Part shown: positions 16,918-28,367 of the stretch, one piece after another | Layout: every line of letters begins with the position of its first letter | How positions within the stretch are numbered: the first letter of the stretch is position 1 | Source: Bacteroidota bacterium | Lineage (GTDB): Bacteria; Bacteroidota; Bacteroidia; AKYH767-A; OLB10 | Direction of reading: 5' to 3' | Assembly (NCBI GenBank): GCA_016714535.1 | Contig: JADKDR010000005.1 | Coordinates: 62,001 to 126,000, forward strand | DNA: 64,000 nt | Translations under genes and position numbers: made by a program | The notes under the pieces: model-generated | What the model was told of the DNA's origin: nothing | Seen by the model: the letters and a program-made list of their open reading frames with translations, nothing else | Databases searched by the model: none

Positions 16918-19900
16918 GTGGCTTCAATCAGCACTTTCCACGAAAAAGGCACGAAACGAATTAACTTCGCCAAGGCCAAACAAAATCTGGAGTATCCTGA
17001 TTTTCTAGAAATTCAGTTAAAATCTTTCCAGGATTTTTTCCAGTTAGAAACAACTTCTGATAACCGCGAAAAAGAAGGCTTGTATAAAGTATTCAGTGAG
17101 AATTTCCCCATCACTGATTCGCGAAATAATTTTGTCCTCGAATTTCTTGATTATTTTATTGACCCTCCTCGCTATTCTATTGAAGAATGTATCGAGCGAG
17201 GTCTCACCTATAGCGTACCGCTAAAGGCAAAACTTAAATTATATTGTACAGATCCCGAGCACGAGGATTTTCAAACGATTGTACAAGACGTTTACCTTGG
17301 AACAATTCCTTACATGACTCCTAAAGGCACATTTGTAATTAATGGTGCTGAACGTGTAGTTGTATCGCAATTGCATCGATCGCCTGGTGTATTCTTTGGT
17401 CAAAGCAGACATGCTAATGGTACCAAATTATATTCGGCACGTGTAATTCCGTTTAAAGGCTCATGGATTGAATTTGCCACCGATATAAACAATGTCATGT
17501 ACGCATACATTGATCGTAAAAAGAAGTTCCCAGTAACTACGCTTTTACGGGCTATCGGCTTTGAAACTGATAAAGACATATTAGAAATATTTGGGCTTGC
17601 CGATGAGGTAAAGGTGTCAAAGGCTGCCCTGAAAACATGTGTAGGCCGCAAGTTGGCTGCCAGAGTATTGAAATCCTGGGTTGAAGATTTTGTTGATGAG
17701 GATACTGGTGAAGTAGTTTCTATTACACGAACCGAAGTAATTTTGGATCGTGAAACGATACTCGAGTCTGAACACATTGATCTTATTGCTGATGCTGGAG
17801 TAAAAAGTATCATCTTACATAAAGATGAAACAAGTGCTGCTGATTATGCAGTAATTTACAATACACTTCAAAAAGATACATCAAATAACGAAAAGGAAGC
17901 GGTGGAGCATATCTACCGTCAATTACGTAATGCAGAACCACCTGATGAGGAAACAGCTCGTGGAATCATTGAGAAGTTATTTTTCTCTGACAAACGTTAT
18001 GATTTAGGTCAGGTTGGTAGATATCGTATCAATAAGAAGTTAGGACTATTAACTCCGTCAGATACCAAAGTACTTACTAAAGAAGATATCATATGCATAA
18101 TTAAATATCTTATTCAACTTATCAACTCAAAAGCTGATGTAGATGATATCGATCACTTGAGCAATCGTAGGGTTCGTACAGTTGGCGAGCAATTATATTC
18201 GCAATTTGGAGTAGGATTGGCCCGCATGGCCCGCACAATACGTGAGCGTATGAATGTTCGCGATAATGAAGTTTTTACACCAACTGATTTAATCAATGCA
18301 AAAACATTGTCATCAGTTATTAATTCATTCTTTGGAACTAATCAGTTGAGCCAGTTTATGGATCAAACTAATCCATTAAGTGAAATTACTCACAAACGCA
18401 GGTTGTCAGCTCTTGGACCCGGAGGTCTTTCGCGTGAACGCGCAGGATTTGAAGTACGTGATGTGCACTACACCCACTACGGTCGTCTATGCACAATTGA
18501 AACACCCGAAGGGCCGAATATCGGTTTGATATCTTCCCTTTGTGTTTATGCAAAAATCAACAATTTGGGATTCATAGAAACACCTTATCGTCCGGTAATT
18601 GAAGGTAAGCTAGATGTAGATAATACCGATGTTGTTTATTTAACTGCTGAAGAAGAAGATAACAAGGTAATTGCCCAGGCGATTGCTCAGGTAGACTCTA
18701 AAGGAAATTTTGAAACTGTAAAAGTTAAAGCTCGTAAAGAAGGTGACTTCCCAATCGTTGACCCGCACGAAGTAAATTTAATGGATGTGGCACCTAACCA
18801 AATTGCATCTATTGCGGCTTCGCTCATCCCATTCTTGGAACACGATGATGCGAATCGTGCGTTGATGGGTTCGAACATGCAACGTCAAGCGGTGCCTTTA
18901 TTGCGTCCCGAAGCACCAATTGTAGGCACAGGACTTGAAGGACGCCTTGTGCGCGATTCACGGGTATTAATTAATGCTGAGTATGATGGAGTTGTAGAGT
19001 ATGTGGATGCCGAAGAAATTCATATTCGTAGCAACCGCAGTGACGAAGAAAAGTTGATTTCATTTGAAGACGATTTAAAGGTTTACAAGCTTACTAAATT
19101 TCAAAAAACTAATCAGAATACAAGCATTAATCTTAAACCTATTGTAAGACGAGGTGATAAGGTTAAAGCAGGTCAGGTGCTATGTGAGGGTTATGCTACC
19201 AACAATGGAGAATTAGCTTTGGGACGTAATTTAAAAGTAGCTTTTATGCCTTGGCGTGGTTTCAACTTTGAGGATGCCATTGTGATAAATGAAAAAGTAG
19301 TAAGTCAGGATATATTTACCTCGGTACATATTGATGAATATAGCCTTGAAGTACGCGATACCAAACGCGGTATGGAAGAATTAACAGCCGATATACCAAA
19401 CGTAAGTGAAGAGGCAACTAAAGACCTCGATGAATATGGAATGATACGTGTAGGTGCAGAGGTTCGTGAGGGTGATATCCTAATAGGAAAAATTACTCCT
19501 AAAGGGGAGACAGATCCTTCGCCAGAAGAGAAATTATTACGCGCTATTTTTGGAGATAAGGCCGGTGATGTTAAGGATGCATCGCTTAAGGTTCCGCCAT
19601 CGGTAGTCGGTGTTGTAATTAACAAGAAATTATTCTCTCGTAACCTTAAGGATAAGGTATCGAAAGGCGATGAAAAGGCTATTCTTACCCAGCTTGATGA
19701 AGACCAGGCTAAGCAGCTTGTTGAGTTAAAATCTAGATTGGTTGAGAAGTTATTCACGCTGGTTAACGGAAAAACATCGCAAGGTGTTTCAAACTTATTA
19801 AAAGCAGTTTTAATTCCAAAGGGAACCAAGTTTACGCAAAAGATGTTAGCAGACTTAAGTCTTGAAAACATCAACCCGTTAAAATGGACTACCGATAAAG

Positions 19901-20746
19901 AATTAAATGAGAAGATTACTCAGCTGTTACATAATCATACTATAAAGTCGCAAGATGTAATTGGAGCTATTAAGCGCAAGAAATATGCACTTACCGTGGG
20001 AGATGAATTACCAGCTGGAATTATGCAACTAGCTAAGGTATATATTGCCAAAAAGCGTAAACTAAAGGTTGGTGATAAAATGGCTGGTCGACATGGAAAC
20101 AAGGGTATTGTAGCAAAGATTGTGCGTGCCGAAGATATGCCTTTCCTTGAAGACGGAACACCGGTAGATATTGTACTTAACCCACTGGGCGTGCCATCGC
20201 GTATGAATATTGGTCAGATTTATGAAACCGTTCTTGCTTGGGCGGGTGAGAAGTTAGGGGTTAAAGTTTGCTACACCTATTTTTGATGGCGCAACCCTTG
20301 ATGATATCTGTAACTACACCGACAAGGCCGACATTCCTCGCTATGGTGTAACTCAGTTATATGATGGTCTTACAGGCGACAGATTCGATCAGTCTGCAAC
20401 GGTAGGTATTATCTATATGCTTAAACTGGGCCATATGGTTGATGACAAAATGCACGCACGTAGCATAGGACCATACTCACTGATTACGCAACAACCATTG
20501 GGGGGTAAAGCTCAATTTGGAGGTCAGCGTTTTGGAGAGATGGAGGTATGGGCTATTGAAGCATTTGGTGCTGCCAACATTTTGCAAGAATTACTTACTG
20601 TAAAATCCGATGATGTAGTTGGACGTGCTAAGGCATATGAAAGTATAGTAAAGGGCGACAACATGCAAACTCCGGGTGTACCCGAATCGTTTAATGTATT
20701 GTTGCATGAACTTCGTGGTCTTGGCCTAAAGATTACTTTAGACTAA
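16918..20746 (+). CDS. rpoB: DNA-directed RNA polymerase beta subunit, interrupted by a +1 frameshift
   Basis: Beta subunit of RNA polymerase, about 1275 aa once a single extra base near 20266 is ignored. The first frame runs from GTG 16918 to a TGA near 20286 and ends abnormally after EKLGVKV. The next frame continues the family sequence as [13 protein letters not shown] and ends with the normal [14 protein letters not shown]. Recognisable blocks are LHRSPGVFF (near 156), [10 protein letters not shown], the rifampicin region [24 protein letters not shown] (given in part), [11 protein letters not shown], and [12 protein letters not shown]. The site (TTAAAGTTTG) does not look like a known programmed frameshift. 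The gene is essential and usually intact, so I favour a sequencing insertion. Confidence 0.96.
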
Positions 20747-20790
20747 GCATTAAACATTTATCATTTAGAAATAATTTAAAAAAAAATACT

Positions 20791-23700
20791 GTGAAGAAAG
20801 AAGTAAAAGTTAAAAGCAATTTCTCACGAATAACCATAAGCCTGGCTTCTCCTGAGGATATCCTTGAGCAATCGGCCGGTGAAGTGCTTAAGCCTGAAAC
20901 TATTAATTATCGTACTTACAAACCTGAACGTGATGGCTTGTTTTGCGAACGAATTTTTGGGCCTGTAAAGGATTGGGAATGTCACTGTGGAAAATACAAG
21001 CGTATTCGCTATAAAGGAATTGTTTGTGATCGTTGTGGAGTAGAAGTTACCGAGAAAAAGGTACGAAGAGAGCGCATGGGCCATATACAACTTGTGGTTC
21101 CGGTTGCACACATTTGGTATTTCCGATCATTGCCAAATAAGATTGGATACCTGTTAGGATTGCCAACTAAGAAGCTTGACCTTATCATTTATTACGAACG
21201 CTATGTGGTAATCAATGCCGGTATCAAGTCTGCTGATGGAGTAAACTATCTTGATTTTCTTACCGAAGATGAGTACCTGAATATTCTTGAAAGCTTACCA
21301 AAAGAAAATCAACACCTTGATGATGAAGATCCAAATAAGTTTCTTGCCAAGATGGGAGCTGAAGCACTTTACGATTTGTTGCAACGACTTGATTTAGATT
21401 CATTGTCATACAAACTTCGTACACAAGCTGCTAACGAAACTTCGCAGCAACGTAAGAATGAGGCATTAAAACGTTTATCAGTTGTTGAAGCATTCCGTTC
21501 AGCCAACGAAAACATCGTTAATCGCCCCGAATGGATGATAGTAAAAGTGGTACCGGTTATTCCACCCGAGTTAAGGCCTTTGGTGCCATTGGATGGAGGC
21601 CGCTTTGCAACCAGCGATTTAAATGACTTATACCGCAGGGTGATTATACGTAACAATCGCTTAAAGCGATTGATGGAAATTAAAGCCCCGGATGTAATCT
21701 TACGTAATGAAAAACGTATGTTACAAGAGTCGGTCGATTCCTTATTCGATAATTCGCGTAAAGTAAATGCGGTTAAAACTGAAAGTAACCGAGCCTTAAA
21801 ATCCTTGAGCGATTCGCTTAAAGGAAAGCAAGGAAGGTTCCGTCAGAACCTTCTTGGAAAGCGTGTTGACTACAGTGCGCGCTCGGTTATTGTTGTTGGG
21901 CCTGAGCTTAAGTTGCATGAATGTGGATTGCCAAAAGATATGGCGGCCGAGTTGTTCAAGCCATTTATCATTCGTAAAATGATTGAGCGTGGCATAGTAA
22001 AAACAGTAAAATCTGCCAAAAAAATAGTTGACAAGAAAGAACCAATTATTTGGGACATACTTGAAAACGTGTTAAAGGGACATCCTGTGCTACTTAACCG
22101 CGCGCCAACACTTCACCGTTTAGGTATACAGGCATTTCAACCTAAAATGATTGAAGGTAAAGCCATTCAATTACATCCTTTGGTTTGTACGGCATTCAAT
22201 GCCGACTTTGACGGTGATCAAATGGCTGTGCATGTACCCCTTGGCAATGCCGCAATATTAGAAGCACAGATGCTGATGCTTGCATCGCATAATATTCTTA
22301 ACCCTGCAAATGGTGCACCTATCACCGTACCTTCGCAGGACATGGTTTTGGGACTATACTACATTACCAAAGGAAAGCGCAGCAGCGATATCCTAAAGGT
22401 TAAGGGAGAAGGATTGACATTTTATTCATACGATGAATTAAATATCGCATATAATGAAGGTCGTGTTGACTTACATGCATTTATCAAAATACGTGTACCT
22501 GTAGAAACTGAAAACGGTATTGAAATCAAGATACTTGAAACTACAGTTGGTAGAGCTCTGTTCAATCAGGTGGTCCCTGAAAGTGTTGGATATATTGACG
22601 AATTGCTTACAAAGAAATCGTTGCGTGAAATAATTACTCGCGTATTGAAAAAAGTAGGTATTGCAGGCACTGCCCAGTTTTTGGATGATATTAAGAGCCT
22701 TGGATTCCGTATGGCATTTAAAGGTGGCTTGTCATTTAACCTGGGTGATATCAATATTGAGGTTGACAAAGAAAAGCTTATTGGCAAAGCAAATGATCAG
22801 GTAGAAGAGGTATTGGACAATTATCGTAATGGATTTATTAACGACAACGAACGTTATAATCAGATTATTGATATCTGGTCACGTACCAATTCACGCATCA
22901 CCGAAAATCTGATGAAGAAAATTGCTACCGACAAGCAAGGATTTAATGCAGTATGGATGATGCTTGATAGTGGTGCCCGTGGAAGTAAAGATCAGATTCG
23001 TCAGTTAAGTGGTATGAGGGGATTGATGGCTAAGCCACAAAAATCGGGAGCAGCAGGAGGTGAGATTATCGAGAACCCGATTCTTTCCAACTTTAAAGAA
23101 GGACTTTCCATCCTTGAGTACTTTATCAGTACACACGGTGCGCGTAAAGGTTTGGCTGATACAGCCTTGAAAACTGCCGATGCAGGATACCTTACACGTA
23201 GGTTGGTTGATGTAGCACAGGATGTAATTATTAATGAAGCAGATTGCGGAACCCTTCGTGGGCTTGCCGAAACTGCATTAAAGAATAACGAAGAAGTAGT
23301 AGAATCATTATACGATCGTATTTTAGGTCGTGTTTCATTGCATGATATTATTCATCCTCTTACAGGTGAAGTAATTATACATGCAGGTCATGAAATAATA
23401 GAACCAATTGCCGATATGATTGAAAACTCTCCGATTGAGAGTGTAGAAATTCGTTCGGTATTGACGTGCGAAAGCAAGCAAGGTGTATGTGGCAAATGCT
23501 ACGGACGTAATCTAGCTTCGGGACGCATGGTTCAAAAAGGCGAAGCGGTTGGCGTAATAGCTGCTCAGTCAATTGGTGAGCCGGGAACACAGCTTACACT
23601 TCGTACATTCCACGCGGGTGGTGCAGCAAGCAAGCTGGCAGCCGAAACTAATCTTCTGGCCAAGTATAGCGGAATTATAGAATTTGATGAATTACGTTCT

Positions 23701-25062
23701 ATAGCTTTCGATAGCGAAAGCAAGAAAAAGATGACAGTTGTAGTAGGTCGTTCGGGCGAAATGCGAATTGTAGATAAAAATACAAAAGCCATACTGGCAA
23801 CCGCAAATATCCCTTACGGTGCTCACTTATTTGTAAAGGAAAATCAGGAAATAACCAAGGGAGATGAAATCTGCACCTTTGACCCTTACAATGCCGTGAT
23901 TATTACTGAAGCAACCGGTGTTATTGATTTTGAGCATGTAGAAGAAGGGATTACTTTCCGCGAAGAAAGCGATGAGCAAACAGGATTTAAGGAAAAAGTA
24001 ATTATTGATAGCCGCGATAAATCTAAAAACCCGGTAGTTAGAATTCTGGGTAAAGATAAAATGGTATTGAAATCATATAACATTCCAGTAGGAGCTCACG
24101 TAGTAGTTAACAAAGGAGATAAGATAGGTGCAGGACAGATTCTGGTGAAGCTACCACGTAGCAGCGGTAAGACATCGGATATTACAGGTGGTCTTCCACG
24201 TGTAACCGAATTGTTTGAAGCACGTAATCCAAGTAATCCGGCTGTAGTTTCTGAAATTGATGGAATAGTAGCATATGGAGGAATTAAGCGGGGTAATCGC
24301 GAGATTATTGTGACCAGCAAAGATGGTGAAGTAAAGAAGTATATGGTGCCACTTAGCAAGCACATTCTTGTACAAGACAATGACTACATACGTGCCGGAA
24401 TGCAGTTAAGCGGTGGTAGCATTGCACCATCTGACATCTTAAATATTAAAGGACCAAATGCCGTGCAAGAATATCTTGTAAACGAGGTACAGGAAGTTTA
24501 CCGTTTGCAAGGCGTAAAGATTAACGATAAGCATTTTGAGGTAATTGTAAGGCAGATGATGCGTAAGGTTGAAATTGATGATCCGGGAGATACGCGTTTC
24601 CTTGAACGTGAGTCTGTAAATCGTATCGAATTTATCGAAGAGAATAATGAGATATTTGATAAAATGGTAGTATTAAACGCAGGCGATAGTGTCAACTTTA
24701 AAGAAGGCCAGATAGTTACAGTACGTAAACTGCGCGATGAGAATACTATGCTTAAACGTATGGATAAAACTCCTGTTGACGCACGTCAGGCAGTACCAGC
24801 TACTTCACATCCTTTGTTACAGGGGATTACACAAGCATCGTTACATACACGTTCATGGATTTCGGCTGCTTCCTTCCAGGAAACAACCAAGGTATTGAAT
24901 GAAGCTGCAATTGCCGGTAAAATTGATGATTTGGTAGGATTGAAAGAAAACGTTATTGTAGGGCACCTAATTCCAGCTGGTACAGGTATGCGCGATTATG
25001 ATAAGTTGATTGTAGGTTCGCAAGAAGAATACGATTTGTTGATGGCAACCAAAGAAGACTAA
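20791..25062 (+). CDS. rpoC: DNA-directed RNA polymerase beta' subunit
   Basis: 1423-aa beta' subunit carrying the active site. The N-terminal zinc ribbon has [20 protein letters not shown] (about residues 66-85). The catalytic NADFDGDQM with three metal-binding Asp lies near residue 471. A second zinc site is seen in [11 protein letters not shown] near residue 895, and the trigger-loop region includes [16 protein letters not shown] start at 20791, 44 bases after rpoB. The frame is intact over 4.3 kb. Confidence 0.99.
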   Translation: MKKEVKVKSNFSRITISLASPEDILEQSAGEVLKPETINYRTYKPERDGLFCERIFGPVKDWECHCGKYKRIRYKGIVCDRCGVEVTEKKVRRERMGHIQLVVPVAHIWYFRSLPNKIGYLLGLPTKKLDLIIYYERYVVINAGIKSADGVNYLDFLTEDEYLNILESLPKENQHLDDEDPNKFLAKMGAEALYDLLQRLDLDSLSYKLRTQAANETSQQRKNEALKRLSVVEAFRSANENIVNRPEWMIVKVVPVIPPELRPLVPLDGGRFATSDLNDLYRRVIIRNNRLKRLMEIKAPDVILRNEKRMLQESVDSLFDNSRKVNAVKTESNRALKSLSDSLKGKQGRFRQNLLGKRVDYSARSVIVVGPELKLHECGLPKDMAAELFKPFIIRKMIERGIVKTVKSAKKIVDKKEPIIWDILENVLKGHPVLLNRAPTLHRLGIQAFQPKMIEGKAIQLHPLVCTAFNADFDGDQMAVHVPLGNAAILEAQMLMLASHNILNPANGAPITVPSQDMVLGLYYITKGKRSSDILKVKGEGLTFYSYDELNIAYNEGRVDLHAFIKIRVPVETENGIEIKILETTVGRALFNQVVPESVGYIDELLTKKSLREIITRVLKKVGIAGTAQFLDDIKSLGFRMAFKGGLSFNLGDINIEVDKEKLIGKANDQVEEVLDNYRNGFINDNERYNQIIDIWSRTNSRITENLMKKIATDKQGFNAVWMMLDSGARGSKDQIRQLSGMRGLMAKPQKSGAAGGEIIENPILSNFKEGLSILEYFISTHGARKGLADTALKTADAGYLTRRLVDVAQDVIINEADCGTLRGLAETALKNNEEVVESLYDRILGRVSLHDIIHPLTGEVIIHAGHEIIEPIADMIENSPIESVEIRSVLTCESKQGVCGKCYGRNLASGRMVQKGEAVGVIAAQSIGEPGTQLTLRTFHAGGAASKLAAETNLLAKYSGIIEFDELRSIAFDSESKKKMTVVVGRSGEMRIVDKNTKAILATANIPYGAHLFVKENQEITKGDEICTFDPYNAVIITEATGVIDFEHVEEGITFREESDEQTGFKEKVIIDSRDKSKNPVVRILGKDKMVLKSYNIPVGAHVVVNKGDKIGAGQILVKLPRSSGKTSDITGGLPRVTELFEARNPSNPAVVSEIDGIVAYGGIKRGNREIIVTSKDGEVKKYMVPLSKHILVQDNDYIRAGMQLSGGSIAPSDILNIKGPNAVQEYLVNEVQEVYRLQGVKINDKHFEVIVRQMMRKVEIDDPGDTRFLERESVNRIEFIEENNEIFDKMVVLNAGDSVNFKEGQIVTVRKLRDENTMLKRMDKTPVDARQAVPATSHPLLQGITQASLHTRSWISAASFQETTKVLNEAAIAGKIDDLVGLKENVIVGHLIPAGTGMRDYDKLIVGSQEEYDLLMATKED

Positions 25063-25290
25063 ATCGTAGAAACTGATAAATTGAATTCCCGCATCAAATT
25101 TTTGATGCGGGAATTTTTTTGAAAAAAGCCGCAAGCATTTACAATTGACCTAACCACCTTTACACTCCCCTCACCACTTGGCCAATTCATCTTACAAAAA
25201 TAAACCCCTGCACTAAGTGCACTAATATCCACCGTTTTATACTGGCTCCACTGAGCCACCCTCTCCGTACGTATACAGCCACCGTTACAA
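25059..25290 (-). pseudogene. Remnant of a T9SS C-terminal sorting domain
   Basis: The minus-strand frame carries NGGCIRTERVAQWSQY, DISALSAGVYFCKMNWP and GEGSVKVVR, nearly identical to the C-terminal sorting domain of the about 490-aa paralogues to its right. The stop codon is lost, so the frame runs on through the rpoC terminator. On its 5' side it is cut exactly at a palindrome-ended element, at the codons that in intact paralogues read IYDVNG. It is the broken downstream edge of the tandem array. Confidence 0.8.
25084..25120 (+). terminator. Rho-independent terminator of rpoBC
   Basis: A perfect 15-bp stem (25084-25098 with 25101-25115) followed by a T run, 21 bases after the rpoC stop. 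It ends the whole tuf-rpoC region. Confidence 0.95.
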
Positions 25291-25495
25291 TACACCCCAA
25301 ACCCCTTTCTGGGGCTTACCTATTCTCGGCTGGCTATTTCGTATCATTACGTTACTCGTTCTATTAGATTTATAGTTTTTTCAATTACACACAATACTTT
25401 ACTTTTTACAAATAAGCAAAATTTAAATAGGAAACCTAAAGCAACTATAAACCAAAATTCCTTGTATTTAAGCCCCTTAAGGGGTTTGGGGTGTA
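25291..25495. mobile_element. Palindrome-ended short element (MITE-like), no ORF
   Basis: Two inverted ends, 25291-25317 and 25470-25495, share the form TACACCCCAAACCCC...GGGGCTT and its complement. The right end contains the perfect 12-bp palindrome CCCCTTAAGGGG; the left has CCCCTTTCTGGGG. The 150 bases between are AT-rich and non-coding. The ends match those of the two DUF559-bearing elements at 30.3 and 32.7 kb, so this looks like a non-autonomous derivative. Confidence 0.7.
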
Positions 25496-25510
25496 TTTTG
25501 GCTTACATGA

Positions 25511-27001
25511 CTACTCCAACCTAACCACCTTAACACTCCCCTCCCCACTCGGCCACCGCATCTTACAAAAATAAACCCCCGCACTAAGCTCACTAATATC
25601 CACAGTCTTATACTGACTCCATTGTGCAACCCGCTCGGTACGTATACACTCACCGTTAACATCATAAATCTCTAACCAACCCACATCTTTATCAACCGGA
25701 AACCATAAAGTAAATTTATCGTGTGTAGGATTACCAAACACTGTAACTTTCTTAACCTTCCAACTTTCTAAACTTTCATAACTCAAATTATTGCACAACC
25801 CATTTGCACCGAGAAAATAATTAGGGTGATTTGGTGGTGCCGACACAGATTTGGTTGGTAATTGTAACCCATGTTGAATAAAATTGCATGCTGTGCCAGG
25901 GCTATCCGGTTGGTCTATGATGTGCATATGTAATGTACTGTTGCCTGTGTTTATGTATATTTTGCCATCGGGCGCGAGGCTCATCCACTCATATAGTGTT
26001 GCAAAAGGTGGGCTTGGGCTGTAGAAACTATCCCATTCAGCAACAATAATTTCGCTATTTTTTATGTTGACCTGACTTAAATCATACTGAAAAACTTTAT
26101 AGACGGTTGCTACATATAAATATTGGCCGTTTGGAGAAAATGCTATACCACGAGCATAACCAACCGAATCTATTGATTCAATGTTTCGCTCATTTGATAA
26201 AATTCCGTTGCATCTATCAAAATCATATAAATGAATATTGAATTTATGAATGGAATCCCCCAAAAAAACGCCAGCATATTTTGTTCCATCACGCGAAAAT
26301 GCATTTCCACTTCCGCTTTGGTTATGGAAAGAGGGGACACTAATTTTAGGTAAATTAATGATGCCGTATGGAGTCAATATTGCGCAGAAAAATTTATTGG
26401 TATATCTTTCAACCGCTGTTATCCACCAATCTCGTCCATTACCGTGTTTGCATGCGTTAATCGCACCCAACATTATTTGACCGTTAAATAAAATATTATT
26501 TTTTGAAATTATTCCACCGAAACCATTATTTAAATTCATATCAATTACCGAGTACCATACATAATTTGTAAAATTGTAATTGTTTGGATTGTCAACTGAT
26601 GAATGTATAAGAAAATAAATGTTACTATCGTTAGGCTTTTGTAAAAACATTGAACATTGACCAACCCATAGCCCTAATGAATCTTGCACTACAGGTGGAC
26701 TAATACCACCGCCATTAACTATAGTGTCGTCATTTGCCCCTGCAACCCAAATACCATTTGTATATAATTTAATATTACCAAGGCTATCGCTAATGGTGGC
26801 TACTCCTGTGCTAAAATTCATGGGAATGTATTTGTAGTTTACGTTTATACTCCCTGTTTTGAAATCCAAGACAGTTCCACCAAAAGGCAAACCACCCCAG
26901 CTTGCGTAGCCACTCAACCAAATATTGGATAATCCTTGTGATTTAACATTGATACTAATTATACAGCATAGCAATAACAAAAAGCACTTAAACTTTCTCA
27001 T
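25511..27001 (-). CDS. T9SS-sorted secreted propeller-like protein, array copy 4
   Basis: 496-aa secreted protein. Signal peptide: MRKFKCFLLLLCCIISINVKSQ in form (n-region RKFK, cut after Ser-Gln region near 22). The mature part shows blade-like repeats and family landmarks ACKHGNGRDWWI (near residue 193), FDRCNGILSN, FSPNGQYLYV, LAPDGKIYI and HPNYFLGAN. This family is common in Bacteroidota secreted proteins and is probably a YncE-type beta-propeller. The last about 80 residues, from VTVFGNPTHDKF to GSVKVVRLE, form a type A T9SS sorting domain. One of four paralogues in tandem. The function of the propeller is unknown. Confidence 0.8.
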   Translation of the reverse strand: MRKFKCFLLLLCCIISINVKSQGLSNIWLSGYASWGGLPFGGTVLDFKTGSINVNYKYIPMNFSTGVATISDSLGNIKLYTNGIWVAGANDDTIVNGGGISPPVVQDSLGLWVGQCSMFLQKPNDSNIYFLIHSSVDNPNNYNFTNYVWYSVIDMNLNNGFGGIISKNNILFNGQIMLGAINACKHGNGRDWWITAVERYTNKFFCAILTPYGIINLPKISVPSFHNQSGSGNAFSRDGTKYAGVFLGDSIHKFNIHLYDFDRCNGILSNERNIESIDSVGYARGIAFSPNGQYLYVATVYKVFQYDLSQVNIKNSEIIVAEWDSFYSPSPPFATLYEWMSLAPDGKIYINTGNSTLHMHIIDQPDSPGTACNFIQHGLQLPTKSVSAPPNHPNYFLGANGLCNNLSYESLESWKVKKVTVFGNPTHDKFTLWFPVDKDVGWLEIYDVNGECIRTERVAQWSQYKTVDISELSAGVYFCKMRWPSGEGSVKVVRLE

Positions 27002-27851
27002 GTTACTTACGAATAATTATTAGGTTTTCGTTAAAAATATTTTGCTCCTCTAATAATAATGCAATATGATAAACACCAGTTGCATAATCTTGAGTTCCAA
27101 ATTTGAATAATTGCGATTGTCCAATATTTTTTCTAAAATAATCTGACCGAATACATTTGTAATTCTAAGTACAACATTTTGGTTTGGTTTATTATTGAAC
27201 AAAATAGTAGCTTCGTCACTTGCTGGATTTGGAAACAATTTTATTTTTTCAATTTTTTCAATTTTTAGTTTTCCTTTTCTTATTGGTATTCCAATTGCAT
27301 TACAAGCACTCATATCATTATATTCTGCATTACATTCAATAATACTGTAGAGCGTTCGAGCTTTAAAAACTACATCGCCAAATGCTATTGGACATAAATT
27401 GGCAATCGTGTACAGTATTTGCTTTTGATAAGAATTAATATTGTAATTATGTCGGCCAACCGTACTCAGATAAATCTCATTGAATAGTTGTTCATAATCG
27501 GCAATATCATTACTGGAGGCTATGGCATCGTTATCAGTTTTTATTATGGCTGCATCTAATTCATCCGTTGCTTCCTCTTCCGTTTGCAAACTATCGCCTT
27601 CGGCCATTGTAATGTATAGTTTATTTTGCAACTGAACTATTAACTGAATAAGGCTATCGATTGCGGCAGTATCGGTCATGTTTGCATAGATAGCTTCCAG
27701 GCTTAAATTTACCACATCGTTGGTCTGTTTAATAGTGTCTCGCTTTTGGTCTAATTGCCAAATATCAGCACTGTCAGACATATTTAATTGGCTTTTATCA
27801 TCTTCTACTGCTACTAAATCTGCCAGGTCAGTATTTAAATTACTTTGGTAA
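26910..27851. repeat. Long near-identical direct repeat, copy 1
   Basis: 942 bases match 34605-35547 with, as far as I can see, one T/C substitution (27587 vs 35283) and one T-run length change (six T at 27127 onward vs seven). It spans the start of a 490-aa paralogue and the 3' end of the giant-protein gene. Confidence 0.85.
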
Positions 27852-27937
27852 CCCATCATCCACAAATTACTTAACCCCTGAGCCATGCTACTTTTTGCAA
27901 CAAAAAGCAATAAAACTAAAAAGCAAGATTTTCTCAT
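27050..27937 (-). pseudogene. Chimeric ORF: paralogue signal peptide joined to giant-protein C-terminus
   Basis: The first 30 residues (MRKSCFLVLLLFVAKSSMAQ, then GLSNLWMMGY) are the signal region of the 490-aa paralogues. From QSNLNTDLADL on, the sequence is the last 265 residues of the giant T9SS protein at 34.7 kb, nearly identical in DNA. The join lies at 27841-27851, where TACTTTGGTAA is shared by both parents. Near the end a T run is one base shorter than in the parent, so the sorting domain loses its final about 40 residues and ends in LVFIILHYY. It arose by recombination and may encode a secreted fragment, or nothing useful. Confidence 0.75.
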
Positions 27938-28131
27938 GGCTACTTCAGTTTTATAAGTTTACCATGGTAAAGCCCCCCGTTCCCGCAAGCACCCTCGCTT
28001 ACAGCTCGTGAAATAGTTTTGCATTGTTCATTCATTTTATAACATAAATATTTTACTAAGCAAATATAAAATTTTGTTATTCACAACTGACATAGATGCA
28101 ACCACAAGCGTAGTCGCATTCGGCACCAAAA
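27938..28131. other. Intergenic with possible minus-strand -7 box
   Basis: Upstream region of the chimeric ORF. Complement of 28061-28068 is TATATTTG, a match to TAnnTTTG, about 124 bases before the start; no good -33 box at 19 bases. No gene seen. Confidence 0.35.
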
Positions 28132-28286
28132 TACACCCCAAACCCCTTAAGGGGCTTACCTTTGCTACGCTGGGTTTCTCTTATTATTTAGTATTAGTTT
28201 TCAAATTTTATTCAATTAAAAAATCAAATAGTCACGAAAATCCAAGCCGAGAATAGGCAAGTCCCCCTAAAGGGGATTTAGGGGTG
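28132..28286. mobile_element. Palindrome-ended short element (MITE-like), 155 bp
   Basis: Left end 28132-28158 has TACACCCCAAACCCC and the palindrome CCCCTTAAGGGG. The right end 28258-28286 is a diverged inverse copy with CCCCCTAAAGGGG and ATTTAGGGGTG. The inner right sequence AGCCGAGAATAGG is the complement of the inner left sequence of the 25.3-kb element. No ORF. It lies 82 bases downstream of the stop of array copy 3. Confidence 0.65.
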
Positions 28287-28367
28287 AATTGCCAATTGTC
28301 TGAACCACACATTAAGCTGATTGAACAGATTACACAAATTTTAAAACTTTCTCAACCTTCAAAACTT

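Noticed and set aside
20255..20290. Programmed ribosomal frameshift in rpoB
   Set aside because: No slippery heptamer with downstream pseudoknot is evident and rpoB is not known to use one; an extra base is simpler.
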